A stretch of DNA of 64,000 nucleotides from Rhodeus uyekii (Eukaryota > Chordata > Actinopteri > Cypriniformes > Acheilognathidae): NCBI GenBank assembly GCA_037043235.1, contig JAWRVZ010000086.1:2634001-2698000 (forward strand), in the 5' to 3' direction. Below, in pieces: positions 28,701 through 38,893 of this stretch (position 1 is its first letter; every line of letters starts with the position of its first letter). The position numbers were made by a program, and so were the translations under genes. The notes beneath the pieces are model-generated. The model did not search any database. It worked only from the letters and a program-made list of their open reading frames with translations, and was not told the DNA's origin.

Positions 28701-31700
28701 AGATTATGCAAGTCGAAATAATGACTTACTACCTCGTTAAGATAGTTAATAAATTTTCTCTTTATTTCGAATTACTAAGTCATTATTTTCGAGAAAATTT
28801 CTCATTATTTCGTCATACTAAGTCATTATTTCGAGAAAGTTTCTCGTTATTTTGAGATACTAAGTCAATATTTCGACTTAAATAATCTTTTTTTTCTCAA
28901 CTGTGGTGGAAGCGGGCTTCCATAGTTTTCAACACTGATGATAGTGAGAAATGTTTTTGGTTTTTTTTGTGAAACTAAGTAATGATGATGAAAATTCAGC
29001 TTTGTCATCACAGGAATAAATTACATTTTAAACTTTATTTACTATATTTTTGATCAAATAAATGCAGCTTTGTGAGCATAATAGACTCAAAAACTTAAAA
29101 AACTAAAAATCTTAAATGCATACAAAACAAATCCAGACTTACCATTTACTTGAAATATTCTGTTTCCATATTTTAAACCCACAAACTTGAAGTAATCTCT
29201 CCAGAGAAGTTCAAATATCACCCTGAAGAAGACAAATTTAGTATTCTTGCAATAAAACCTTGAAATCTCCTGTTTCTATTCCAGTTACGCACCAGTATGT
29301 GCTTTGGTTTGCAGTTCGTTCAGCCTCATACTTCTTTATCTGGTCATAGATGTATCTGGGTGATATGCAGCCCAACGCAAGCCTGATGTCGAGTGAAGAA
29401 GGGTCAGCATTAGTCTGTGCTTTGCTTATATATTATGAAAACATCATCTTGAAGGCTCACCAAGGAGAAAACTTTGTCGAATAGTCCACTCCGATCATGC
29501 CATTCCTAGTCTCCTTATAAGTCGCGACGGCATTCTGTGATAAAAAAAGGACATTAAATAACCCACTCTCATTAATGAAGTTATTTTTAGGAAAAAGGAA
29601 GAGCAGGCCTCACTGTATCCCAGAAGTAATGTTTCAGCCTAGCAAGAGCCTCAGTCTCTCCACCTCTGCATGGAAAAGCCGAGCGGCAGTCCATGACTGG
29701 CTCTGAAACATAGTTAGGAGTTAGTTAATTTAATAACACAAATTGTTTTTTTTATCCTCCAATTATCCTTCTGAGGATTATTCAGTCATCTGAGGTGAAA
29801 TCAGAGCACAATTCATGTAGCCTTTTCAACATTCCACTGAACGTGTTGCTTTGTATGTAGAGATATTGGTGTAGTTTACACTAAATATGATTTAACTGTT
29901 TAAATGTCAATAGCTACGTTTACATAGTCATTTCGATTGATAAATCTGAATATAGTCAATATCTCAATATAATCAGTCTGTAATATCCCACTGTTCTCGT
30001 GTAACCAGTCCAACTCAACCTGCTCCGAGAGGGAAAACGGTGTCTCCAGCATGGGAGACACAGGGTTCGAATTACACCACGGCAATCACGGCACGTGCCG
30101 TGGTTGCCCTCCTTATTTGCCGTAATGCCCTCAGAATAATGCCAATATCCACGGCAACATTGTTGCCGTGGATGCCCTCCCTCTTTGCATCAGTGCCCTC
30201 ATTTATTATAAAATAAAATTGCATGTTAACAACGAACACAAGTACCTATCCGTTGTTTTCACGGACGTCACAAAACCTGCGTAGTTAACCACCATGCACT
30301 GCGCACCGCCATTTTGATTCCCTACTGTCAGTGTCAACTCGTATATCTTATTGACGATCGTCGCTAATTTTACTTGTTATCATACTCTTTATTACTCTAA
30401 TACTACATATTTGTAGATTGTAAATCAAAAACAATTAACATAAGTGACTTCTGTTGGGTTCATGGATACACGCGGTGGAATGAGGACGTTACCGCAGTTT
30501 TAGAACGCTCTGTACTTTCACATTCATGAACCTCTCCATGGACTGAATTAACATGAACAATAGTGTTTTCATCACTGCTCTGTGTCTTTAATGCCTAAAA
30601 AGGAGATATAAAATATAACGTTAGGTGTTATTTTAACTGCTGAATCGAATTTCAATATAAAGGATGTTAGACAAATTGGTTGAATTTAACTTGTATTATT
30701 TTAATTGTTGAATATGTTTCCAATTTATAACAATAAACAAAAGGTAAAGGAATGTCAAATACTGCTAAAGGTTAAGTTTGAGTTACGAAAGCATTTTGGG
30801 GAAAGTTACTAATTAGGACAAAGTGGGTGGGTTATTGTCTGTCGACTGTAACACATTTTTACTTTTGGTATAAATTGCAGCTTCTAAACATATTAAATAT
30901 TGTCAATACATTTAAACTTACCCCCTACAAAATGTTTAGAGCATATGATCGTCCTATTCCATTTTTCTTCAGTCTGAATGTCAGCCCTGTGATCGCAGCT
31001 TTCCATACACGTCGCCTTTCTTCTGACAAAATTCGTGTTCTTTCACATTGTCTAGTTATCACTTTTGGAAGTTTAAAAAATCTTACATCTGTACTTACTC
31101 CTGGCCTATTTGAACATCCAAAAATTCCACAGATAGGCATTTGTGAGCATAAGTTTTGAATATACAAGCTTTGTCGTTGCTTTGCATAGGGAATCAAAAT
31201 GGCGGATATGCCGGTACGCAAGTTTCGATGACGTCACGTGAAAACAACGGATTGTTGAATTTTCCCCTTTGTTCATTAATTTAAAGCAAAACTCGGATCA
31301 TCTCGTCATTTTCTACGAGTATAATTATGTGACAATGTCGCCGCAATATTGACGAACTATCTTCCGAAGCTTGCCGGAGGTTGTCGAGTAAGTACGAATG
31401 ACAAAGCAAGTGACGAATACCGACACTGCCGCGAAAATTTACCTTGTCACTGGCCACTTGCGCAGTAGAGAAGGGCGCAGTTCTCACTTCGTAAGTTTTA
31501 CGAGACACGAGGTTCAAAAACGCATCCCATAATAATGTTATTAGCCCCTCCTTCTTCATGCGTTTATTTACCCGGCAACGAATTTATCGGCTATTGTTTC
31601 TAACGTGTCCACTCCCACGTCAACACTTTCAACTGCAGTGTAATGACGGGGGGTTCATTTTATGATTGGAACTGCCTTCCGATGTGTACCGATTAATAAA

Positions 31701-34700
31701 CAGATGATCATCGGTAATCCTCGGCATTTCATTTACTTTGTTCATGCAATCATAAATTTAAACCATGATTTAAGACCATTAAGTTTTTTGCCTAAAATAC
31801 ATTAGTTCTAAATAAATATAATTTCTGTTATATATGTTGACATTTTTCTTTTATGCCTTTATGATCTTTAAAGAAAATTTACTGAAATGGGTTGTGGTGC
31901 TGCAAGAACAGATTAAGATTACTTTCCACTGTATAAATGCATAATAAATGAAGAGGACATGAAATTACATTAAAACTCGACGATAAACTGAAGTAGCCTT
32001 GGTGCCCCTTTTCATAGGGCAATACTTGCCTTGGTGCCCCTCCAACTTGCCTTAATGCCCCCAAAATATTAGCTCTGTCCAAGGCAACACTTGCCTTGCC
32101 CTAAAAAAATTGTAATTCTACTCCTGGAGACAAGCACTCTCACAAAGTCGCTAGCACACCTCTTATTGGCCAATGTCTGTTACACTAAACCTCACTTCCA
32201 GGTCACGGCACCAGATGTAACCAGTCCTACTCAACCTGTTCCAAACATGATTCAAGCTGGGGTCTCCAGGGTGGGAGGCAGGCGCTCTAACAAGGATGCT
32301 AAAGACTCACTCCCATCTGGGTTTACGGCACCAAATGTAACCGATCCTATGTTCTGAACGCGATTTGAACCGGGGTCTCTGGTGTGGGAGGCGGGCGCAC
32401 TAAGCACTGCACGAATATACAGAGATGTTAGAACCATTGTTTCTTTTCTTTGTTTTAAAAATCTATATTTATTTATTTATATTTATAATCGTTATCTGTT
32501 TCAGGTTCTGATTAGGAAACTCCGTAAGCAGTAAAAACTACCCATCCCACCCCCAAAACAAGGTGTCTGAGGATTCAACTTTGTCCTGCCCTTCACAGAC
32601 AATGAGTGAAAGGAGAATTGTAGATTAATGCAACGACATTTATGACACTATAATCATCAACAACAACAACAACAACAGCTTGTTCCATGCGGCATACTTC
32701 ATCATGCAATTTCTGTCACTGCACATAAGCAGAACATTTAAGTTTCCGTTTCCAATCTGACCAAGTGTTTACACGTTCTAACAATCCGATTAGAAATAGG
32801 GGAATTGGTCTGAGAGTTATCAGGTTTATAAATATTCCAGTACAGTTATGCAAGTCAAGGTACCTGTCTGTCCCAGGCCCTCAAACGTAGGTATTGGACC
32901 CTCTTCCAATGCAAGGGGAAGAGATTTAACCCGTTCCAGGGTGGAAAGGACAGGTCGAACTCTGCCCTGTCCCTCAACCATCTTTCTGAACTGAGTGTAA
33001 ACATCAGGTAACCTTTCAAAGACAGTGGAAATTAACAGGAAATTAAGTCAAACATTTAAATTGCTGACCTCACATACACTGAAATCGACACTGTAATAAG
33101 CAATCAGGTCCTTAAAAAGGAAGTTAATTATCGTGGAATTGTAAAATAGTTTCCAGTGCTTTTCTACAGTTTCCAAGGGAAGTTAACTTGTTTTACAAAG
33201 CTTTGCCAGGATGAAGTTGCTGAATGAGTTATTAAAGTTGCTAACATGAATGAAGTAACTGGTTAAACAACCCTTTTTATTTTAATTATATGTCAACATC
33301 AAAATCTATATCAATGAAAATAACCGATGAGTTTAAAATACAATAACAAAAATCTTTTAATACATTAAGTGATTATTACAAAATTATATCTTAAATATTC
33401 TTAAAATGTTATAAATTCTATTGAAAAAATCCTTAAATATATAATTAGAAAACTAGTGATGTATTGTTTTGCATTCACAGAAAAAACAATTCATACACAC
33501 ATGAAAGTACAGTATAGGGAAGATCTGACATTTATATTAAGATTTACTTTTTTAAACACAATTAAATCATTTAAAAAATATTATGTAAGGAGGCTCAAAC
33601 AGAGACCAGAACAGTTTCATTATACTCCCAAAATTTAGAAAACATCATCATTAATCGTCAAAAGCTTATGCAGGGATTAAATAAACTTAATTCAACTTGA
33701 GATTTGAATGTTAACTAAAACTATAAAAAATATTTTTCATAATTTAAATGAAGCTGAAATAAAACATAAATATTGATTGAAAATTGCTTGAGTCTGAGTA
33801 TTTAAATGAATAAAACTCATGAAATTAAGTAGAAGCAATTAAAAACAACCAAACTAAATAAAATGAAAAAATGATAAATACTATAATAAAATATAAATAA
33901 TATTAAAATAACACTTGTCCTACCCTCCAATGTGACTGAATGGCAGATCATCTCTGTGGTAAAGTGTAGACCCCCAGAAAGTCTGAACTCTAACTTTGTT
34001 TTGGCAGCAGATGTCCTTTAGCTTATTCTCCACAGTCTTTTCCTCTGACGCCACCTTCAGGCAATTGACAGAAAGGCAAATACTGAACTTCTACGTTCTC
34101 AGATTTCAGCAGCAATATATGTGGCCACTCTGAAACACACCTCCTCATGAAATGCCACAGCTGTGATTGAACCCAGCTGTTTAATCAAATCACCAACCAC
34201 ATCCTCCGGCTTTCCTTGTCTGACCAACAACGTGCTGCACAAAGGCATGCAAAGATATATTAATCATATAACATCAGAATGCATATCCTTTATGTGAGGG
34301 AAAGTTCCCACCTGCCCCGTTTCTTCAGTGTTGCTCTCAGGTCTTTCACACTGTCCAGGAGGAAATGTAAACGGAACGGACCAGTCTTAGGGAAGTTGAA
34401 GTGATGGGTGCCCTGGTAATGACGCGGGTCGAAGCAGTAGAGGGGGATTATGTGCTCTGCATTCCTCTGAGCCCAATGAAACACCTGGATGAATGGAGTA
34501 AAACCTGTTTGTCACGTTTTTTAATAGTCCCAACAAAGCTTTAACGTGTCAAAGCAAGAAGTGCAGTTCATAAAATCACTGTTCATTTGCACACTGTAGT
34601 TCATAGACCTAAAATTAGTTTACGAATTCAAAAGAAAAATATACAGGTAATTAGGTGAATATTTTGGGTAGTTTGTTGGTAATCATCACAAATCACTTCT

Positions 34701-37700
34701 ATGGAGGACTAAACTCACATATAAATATAAATAAATAAATACACACATACATTTATATGCGAGTTTAGTCAAAAAACAAAGTTTTTCAATTTTTATAAAT
34801 ACAGTGGAGTTCGATTGTGTCGACTGCCTCTGGGGTTGCAAAAAAGCGTCGAGATAACCGTTTAGCAAGATAACCTACACCCAATATATCTATTAATTAG
34901 ATGACGCGATCGGCATGCTATAAAAATTTACATATGTTTGCTAACAACAAAAGGCATATGTACACCAACTAACAGCAGAGATTTACCAGTATACAATAAA
35001 AACACTTGATTTTTGATACAAATGTTTAATTATATTCTCCAACATTGCAAACGCAATTTCGCTCACAGCGTAAACAGTCATAACATACTCGTGAGGTCAT
35101 CACGCTGTACTAGATTGCATACTTTCTTGCTTTCTGCCTGTCCAATGTGCTTTCTCAACAAATTTGGGTTCGTCCCGTCTTTTAATAACCGTTTTCCCGC
35201 AGAGGCGCTGAGCAGAGCTCACTTCAGAACAAAAGCAGGATGTGTTTGTGTGTGTATGTGTGTGTGTTTGTTCAATCTAAGCCTCATACTCATTGGTCGT
35301 TACCGCTCGTTACTGACCAATGTCAAAATATTTGAGAAGACCAATCAAATCAGAGAAGGCGGGCTTTATGTGCACACAGAAGCGGATGAGGCTTTGGGAT
35401 GGGGGTGGACACACAGCAGCACTCGCTGCTCGTTGAGAAGCGTAAGAACGTGAATGTGCTTTCACTTCAGAGAGTCCTGCATGGCGTATGGCATTAATAT
35501 CGTGCCATTAATATTCGAGCGCAGAACTGACGTTTGCGCGCGTGAAAATCACATCCGCGAGCGGAAAACAGATCTACACGCGTAAATACGGGTACCCGCG
35601 AGCTCATTTTAATCACTCGCGCGCGCGTGATATCTAATCTGCGCGCGCGCTCTCGATTTTCTCTCGACTGCTCTTTTTGCTCGCGCGAATATTTTGATTT
35701 TTGTCAGTCATGGGGCGGGGCTTAGTAAACTCAAATGTCATTGGTTCATTTCATTTATTCCGGACGTCAGTTGTGACTTTTTTTCTTTTTTACTATTTCG
35801 CCAGCTTTAGAGAACATCCTCTCGCATGGAACAGATGATGCAGGAGTACACAAAAACAGTTTAGAAAGCTAAAGCTGTCTAATGGGTTTAAGCACATTTT
35901 GTTCCTTTATGTTCTGCAGAAAATTCTTAAAAGGCATCTTTTGGAGGAACTTCTCTCTAGGTTTGAGAGGGCACTTTTGAGATCTCCGCTTGACCTTGAT
36001 TACCTGGAGTTTGTGTGTCACCAGCAGCTGTACCTCCTGCAAGCACTCTCAAGATATGTGGAAATACCCCAATAAATCATTCAGGCTCTGCAGGAAGTGT
36101 TTGAACTGATTAGAAAGCCACCATATTCCACAGCAGCTCCACATGCAGTGTTGGAATCAACTGTTGCTTTGTCCAAGGTTTGTGTTTGAACGAGAACAGT
36201 TAGCAGAGATGCCTCAGACAAACCTTCCTGTGCATTACATTGCAAGTATTATGGGCGTTTCCACCAGGACCATCTTTCTCAAAAAGCTCAAATGATAAAC
36301 AGCTAGCTAATATATTATCTCCACCTTTACAGTTTTCAAACAAGAAAGCATACAAAACACAGCATATATAACAAAATAAATTTAAAACATGGGGATCACT
36401 ATTTAGCTCTCTTTGATTATCCATCTGAAAACCTGTATAAAGTATAAAAAGCAAAGTTATCCGCCTCAACTCTAGATTGACAATCACTGGCGTCCAATCA
36501 CAACTGACGTTCGGAATAAATGAAATGAACCAATGACATTTGAGGTTACTAAGCCCCGCCCCACGACTGACAAAAATCAAAATGTTCGCGCGAGCAAAAC
36601 GAGCAGTCGAGAGAAAATCGAGAGCGCGCGCGCAGATTAGATATCACGCGCGCGCGAGTGATTAAAATGAGCTCGCGGGTACCCGTATTTACGCGTGTAG
36701 ATCTGTTTTCCGCTCGCGGATGTGATTTTCACGCGCGCAAACGTCAGTTCTGCGCTCGTTTCTTTTTGGCACGATATTGACGCTATAATGGCGCTGTGAG
36801 TAAAGCATCACTGACAGAGCACAGCGAAAACTCGAGTGAACTAGGTACGCTCATGACTCACGAGATAACCATGTGAAGTGATGACTTTGTCCGAGATATT
36901 TGCTCGAGATATTAGTGTTCGGCGACATTAAGGAATCGACATTAAAGAATCGAAAATACTAAGACAAATAGGGAGTTTGGCGGTTCCACTTCAAAAACGT
37001 TGACATAATAGGATTGGCGAGTTAACCGTGACTCGAGATAAGAACTCCACTGTATGTTTATGGTATACGAGAAAATCGGTGTACGAGCATGGAGGGTCAA
37101 ATCGGTGTACGAGCATTGTATCGGAGTGCGAGCAAATTTTTCCCTCACCCACGCGCATTTTTGTCCTAACACTCAGCATCTTCGCGGGCATTTTTACTGG
37201 AAATATCCTAATGATAGCCTCTCATAACACAGTCCCGCAGTTCCAACCCCTTTATCACCCCTTAAAGCATTCATTCTCTCAGCCTCGCTCTGTTTGGCTG
37301 CATCATTCACCACAGTGATACTTTTAGAAGTGATAACATTAATTAATTGTGATCTCTACTGTTTACGTAGTGAAATATATATGTGGTTCATGAATTCATT
37401 GTCTCCTCACTTCTCTCCACTCTATAATAAGAGTGGAGAGAAGTATAATAAGATCAAGTATAATAAGATCACCCCTTAAAGCATTCATTCTCTCAGCCTC
37501 GCTCTGTTTGGCTGCATCATTCACCACAGTGATACTTTTAGAAGTGATAACATTAATTAATTGTGATCTCTACTGTTTACGTAGTGAAATATATATGTGG
37601 TTCATGAATTCATTGTCTCCTCACTTCTCTCCACTCTCCGCACTATTATAATAAATTCGCTCATTTGCACTTGAATCCAGTTTTGTGCTTTCCCCCTCCC

Positions 37701-38559
37701 TCCTCTGTCTCTCATCTCCTTCATGCCAGCAGACGCTGCTCAAAGTGAGTTACAGTAAATTGTCAAATATTTTTAGAGTTTAATTGTCAATTACTAATTA
37801 GTATTTATATGAGATCTTAATGGTTATAATTTTAACTGTAATTAATAGGGTAAAATAAAAACAAAATATTTAAAATGGGCATTTATGGTCGTGTGGAACG
37901 AATTAATTGATTTTTAATGCATTCTTATAGGGGAAATTGTTTTGGTGTACGAGCATTTTGGGATACGAGCTCGCTCTTGGAACGAATTAAACTCGTAAAC
38001 CGAGGTATTACTGTATATATATATATATATGTGTGTGTGTGTCTGTATATATACACACAAAAATATGGCTAGATTAAAAAAAAAAAAAAAAAAAACATTT
38101 TTCTATCCAGTCATTTACATACATTTATAAATTCTTTGTATTTAAATAGAAGTTTAGTCCTTCATAGAAGAACTGGCATGTAACCACGCCCCTTGTGACA
38201 CGAATACCGACGAAAATAACGACTAACCAATGAGCGCCCAGTTTTCGCTTCACATGGGCATGATGTTTATGAAACGAACTTCGTTTATTATTCTCAAGTG
38301 TTTCGTATTATACGTAAAAAGTCATATTAGTAAGAGAATCGTTGCGACTTGTTAAAACTCAAGCAGTTCAAGTATTTAGACACAAGGATTTAGGCGCGAG
38401 TGTGGTTTGCTGAGCGATTCTGCTATAGATGACATACGAGTGTGATATCCATGTGATATTAAAATGACATTTTTTACCTGCGAATGTGATATTTACCTCG
38501 TTATCATGCAGACGCAGGTCGTTTCTCAGCAGACATATGACCGTACGAGAAGAGGACAT
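25092..38559 (-). CDS. cry-dash: cry-dash, complete, 14 exons, 520 aa
   Basis: Cryptochrome DASH, a FAD- and antenna-binding flavoprotein of the photolyase/cryptochrome family that uses blue light to repair cyclobutane dimers in single-stranded DNA. Exons: 38497-38559, 34312-34484, 34141-34234, 33924-34054, 32864-33012, 29614-29702, 29461-29534, 29293-29382, 29143-29222, 28368-28427, 27800-27957, 27608-27727, 25287-25463, 25092-25196. Every boundary has GT/AG, the phases close, and the sum is 521 codons including TGA. The N-terminal alpha/beta domain starts [20 protein letters not shown]. The FAD-binding domain includes [50 protein letters not shown] and [20 protein letters not shown]. The C-terminal tail is Ser/Lys-rich and ends [10 protein letters not shown]. 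Length equals the zebrafish protein as I know it. Introns 1 (4.0 kb), 5 (3.2 kb) and 12 (2.1 kb) are swollen by transposons; exons show no break. Confidence 0.96.
25737..25778 (+). repeat. Poly(G) run of 42 bases
   Basis: Uninterrupted G on the plus strand (C in the cry-dash transcript), followed by two further G6 runs. It lies inside the hAT element at 25659-26990. The length is uncertain because sequencing across such runs is unreliable. Confidence 0.85.
25803..26778. mobile_element. Damaged copy of the integrase-type element, inside a hAT element
   Basis: The left arm (about 25803-25905) has CGAGCGCAAAACTGATG and CCGCGAGCGGAAAACAGA. The right arm (about 26565-26778) has GGCGTCCAATCACAACTGAC, CGGGTACCCGTATTTACGCG and TGTTTTCCACTCGCGGA, matching the element at 35487-36787. 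The outer part of the right arm is missing and I see no target duplication. Confidence 0.6.
28041..28330. repeat. Palindromic cyprinid MITE, right arm degraded
   Basis: Begins AAAGGGACAGTTCACCCAAA and includes TTCCAAACCTGTATGAGTTT and ACACAAAAGAAGATATTTTG. Copies I know fold back on themselves over their full length. Here the fold-back holds around ATGGTAGCCATAGAC / TCAATGGCTACC, but the outer right arm is eroded. In cry-dash intron 10. Confidence 0.65.
28673..28925. mobile_element. Short MITE with internal 43-bp tandem units
   Basis: Terminal inverted repeats of about 37 bp starting CTATGGAAGCCCG and ending CGGGCTTCCATAG. Three internal units start TAAGTCA at 28776, 28819 and 28861; the first two carry a CGAGAAA/TTTCTCG-type palindrome. 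In cry-dash intron 9. Superfamily not assigned; the flanks may share TTTT. Confidence 0.75.
28979..29075. repeat. MITE-like repeat fragment
   Basis: Carries GATGAAAATTCAGCTTTGTC and TATTTTTGATCAAATAAATG, segments of the same family as 4095-4480. In cry-dash intron 9, close to exon 9. Confidence 0.55.
30092..30195. repeat. Direct repeat, left copy (GCCGTGG...TGCCCTCC)
   Basis: Landmarks GCCGTGGTTGCCCTCC, TTGCCGTAATGCCCTC and CCACGGCAAC/GTTGCCGTGG (internal palindrome). A diverged copy in the same orientation is at 31991-32106. Nature unknown. Confidence 0.5.
30248..31252 (-). mobile_element. THAP-domain DNA transposon relic in cry-dash intron 5
   Basis: Left end ATCCGTTGTTTTCACG and right end CGTGAAAACAACGGAT are exact inverse complements. 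The similarity continues inwards about 75 bp on each side (GACGTCA, then CCGCCATTTTGATTCCCTA). Between them the minus strand encodes a THAP-type N-terminus from 31140 to 30925. P-element and Kolobok transposases both carry THAP domains; the catalytic part is absent. I found no clear target duplication. Confidence 0.65.
30925..31140 (-). pseudogene. THAP-domain N-terminus of a transposase
   Basis: The frame starts [20 protein letters not shown], giving the first two zinc-binding cysteines (C-x4-C), then [16 protein letters not shown] and [12 protein letters not shown], the RFPK-like and R..W parts of fish THAP domains. The last Cys-His pair and AVPTIF box are not reached before the stop, so the domain is incomplete here; a further exon could hold it. 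The start lies about 110 bp inside the element's right end. In an intron, on the same strand as cry-dash. Confidence 0.6.
31991..32106. repeat. Direct repeat, right copy (GCCTTGG...TGCCCCTCC)
   Basis: Landmarks GCCTTGGTGCCCCTCC, TTGCCTTAATGCCCCC and CCAAGGCAAC/TTGCCTTG. The changes to the 30092 copy are paired across the internal palindrome (ACGG to AAGG on both arms). Confidence 0.5.
32205..32400 (-). repeat. tRNA-like SINE fragments
   Basis: Two units: the minus strand reads GGTTCAAATCGCG (B-box-like) in the second, and GTAACCAGTCCTACTCAACC/GGGTCTCCAGGGTGGGAGG in the first. A related unit is at 30001-30080 (GTAACCAGTCCAACTCAACC). These lie on both sides of the 30092/31991 repeat pair. Confidence 0.4.
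34802..37052. mobile_element. Tigger element interrupted by a nested integrase-type transposon
   Basis: Starts CAGTGGAGTTCGA and ends TCGAGATAAGAACTCCACTG, flanked by TA (34800-34801, 37053-37054). Without the insert at 35487-36787 the element is about 940 bp. Read on the minus strand it matches the copies at 45146 and 49195 (TTATGTCAACGTTTTTGAAG, GGAACCGCCAAACTCCC), so it lies in the opposite orientation. In cry-dash intron 1. Confidence 0.82.
35487..36787 (+). mobile_element. Integrase-type DNA transposon (IS3EU/Ginger-like), 6-bp target duplication
   Basis: ATGGCG flanks it exactly (35481-35486, 36788-36793). Ends TATGGCATTAATATCGTGCC and the inverse of TATAGCGTCAATATCGTGCC; inverted arms run about 270-300 bp (to about 35780 and from about 36485) and are CpG-rich. 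The plus strand interior carries a broken N-terminal transposase: [35 protein letters not shown], then in another frame [14 protein letters not shown] and [16 protein letters not shown], the HTH-like segment that precedes the rve integrase core in a fish transposase family. The core itself is absent. The superfamily name is inferred from the 6-bp duplication and this segment. Confidence 0.72.
37055..38013. mobile_element. Second Tigger-type element, left end missing
   Basis: The right end reads CGTAAACCGAGGTATTACTG followed by TA; internal GGTGTACGAGCAT and GGATACGAGCTCGCTCTTGG repeats are typical. It abuts the element ending at 37052 and no matching left end is found before 34800. Contains the 170-bp duplication at 37254-37637. 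Confidence 0.6.
37254..37637. repeat. 170-bp perfect tandem duplication with a 44-bp fold-back spacer
   Basis: 37254-37423 and 37468-37637 are identical by eye over 170 bp. The spacer begins ATAATA then repeats the inverse complement of the first copy's last 15 bases (arms 37409-37423 and 37430-37444), followed by AGTATAATAAGATC-type repeats. Confidence 0.85.
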
Positions 38560-38674
38560 CCTGGCAATCGGTCTTCAACTGTGTAAAGAAGTGTCGAGCG
38601 TACAGACCAGCAGCAAAGAAAGAGCGACGCATGCGCGTGAGGCGATGTTACCAAACACCAAGAGTGTGAATGCG

Positions 38675-38696
38675 CACGTGCTCTCCTTAACATAAT
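38675..38696. promoter_or_regulatory. cry-dash upstream E-box and D-box-like site
   Basis: A perfect palindromic E-box CACGTG (38675-38680) lies about 115 bp upstream of the cry-dash ATG. Six bases further is TTAACATAAT (38687-38696; minus strand ATTATGTTAA), one base away from a PAR-bZIP D-box core (TTATGTAA). Close E-box/D-box pairs are a known layout in light-induced zebrafish clock genes. The sites are visible; their function is inferred. Confidence 0.45.
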
Positions 38697-38893
38697 TACT
38701 CCGTCAAGAAACAAAAAGTATTTAAACTCTTGCATTACACTTGATGTGAACGCGAAGATCTGCACGGTTTAACAAAATATACTGCTTATAATGCATATTT
38801 TTTTTCCAGCTAAACTTTTTATTCCAAATAAACCAATATTTTTTTTTTAGACATGGTTGTCAGATATCATTTTGAGAGCATTTTCTTAGCAAG

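Noticed and set aside
35013..35453. 146-codon plus-strand frame
   Set aside because: It lies in non-coding Tigger sequence; related copies at 8130-8324 and 45523-45735 show similar frames without transposase features.
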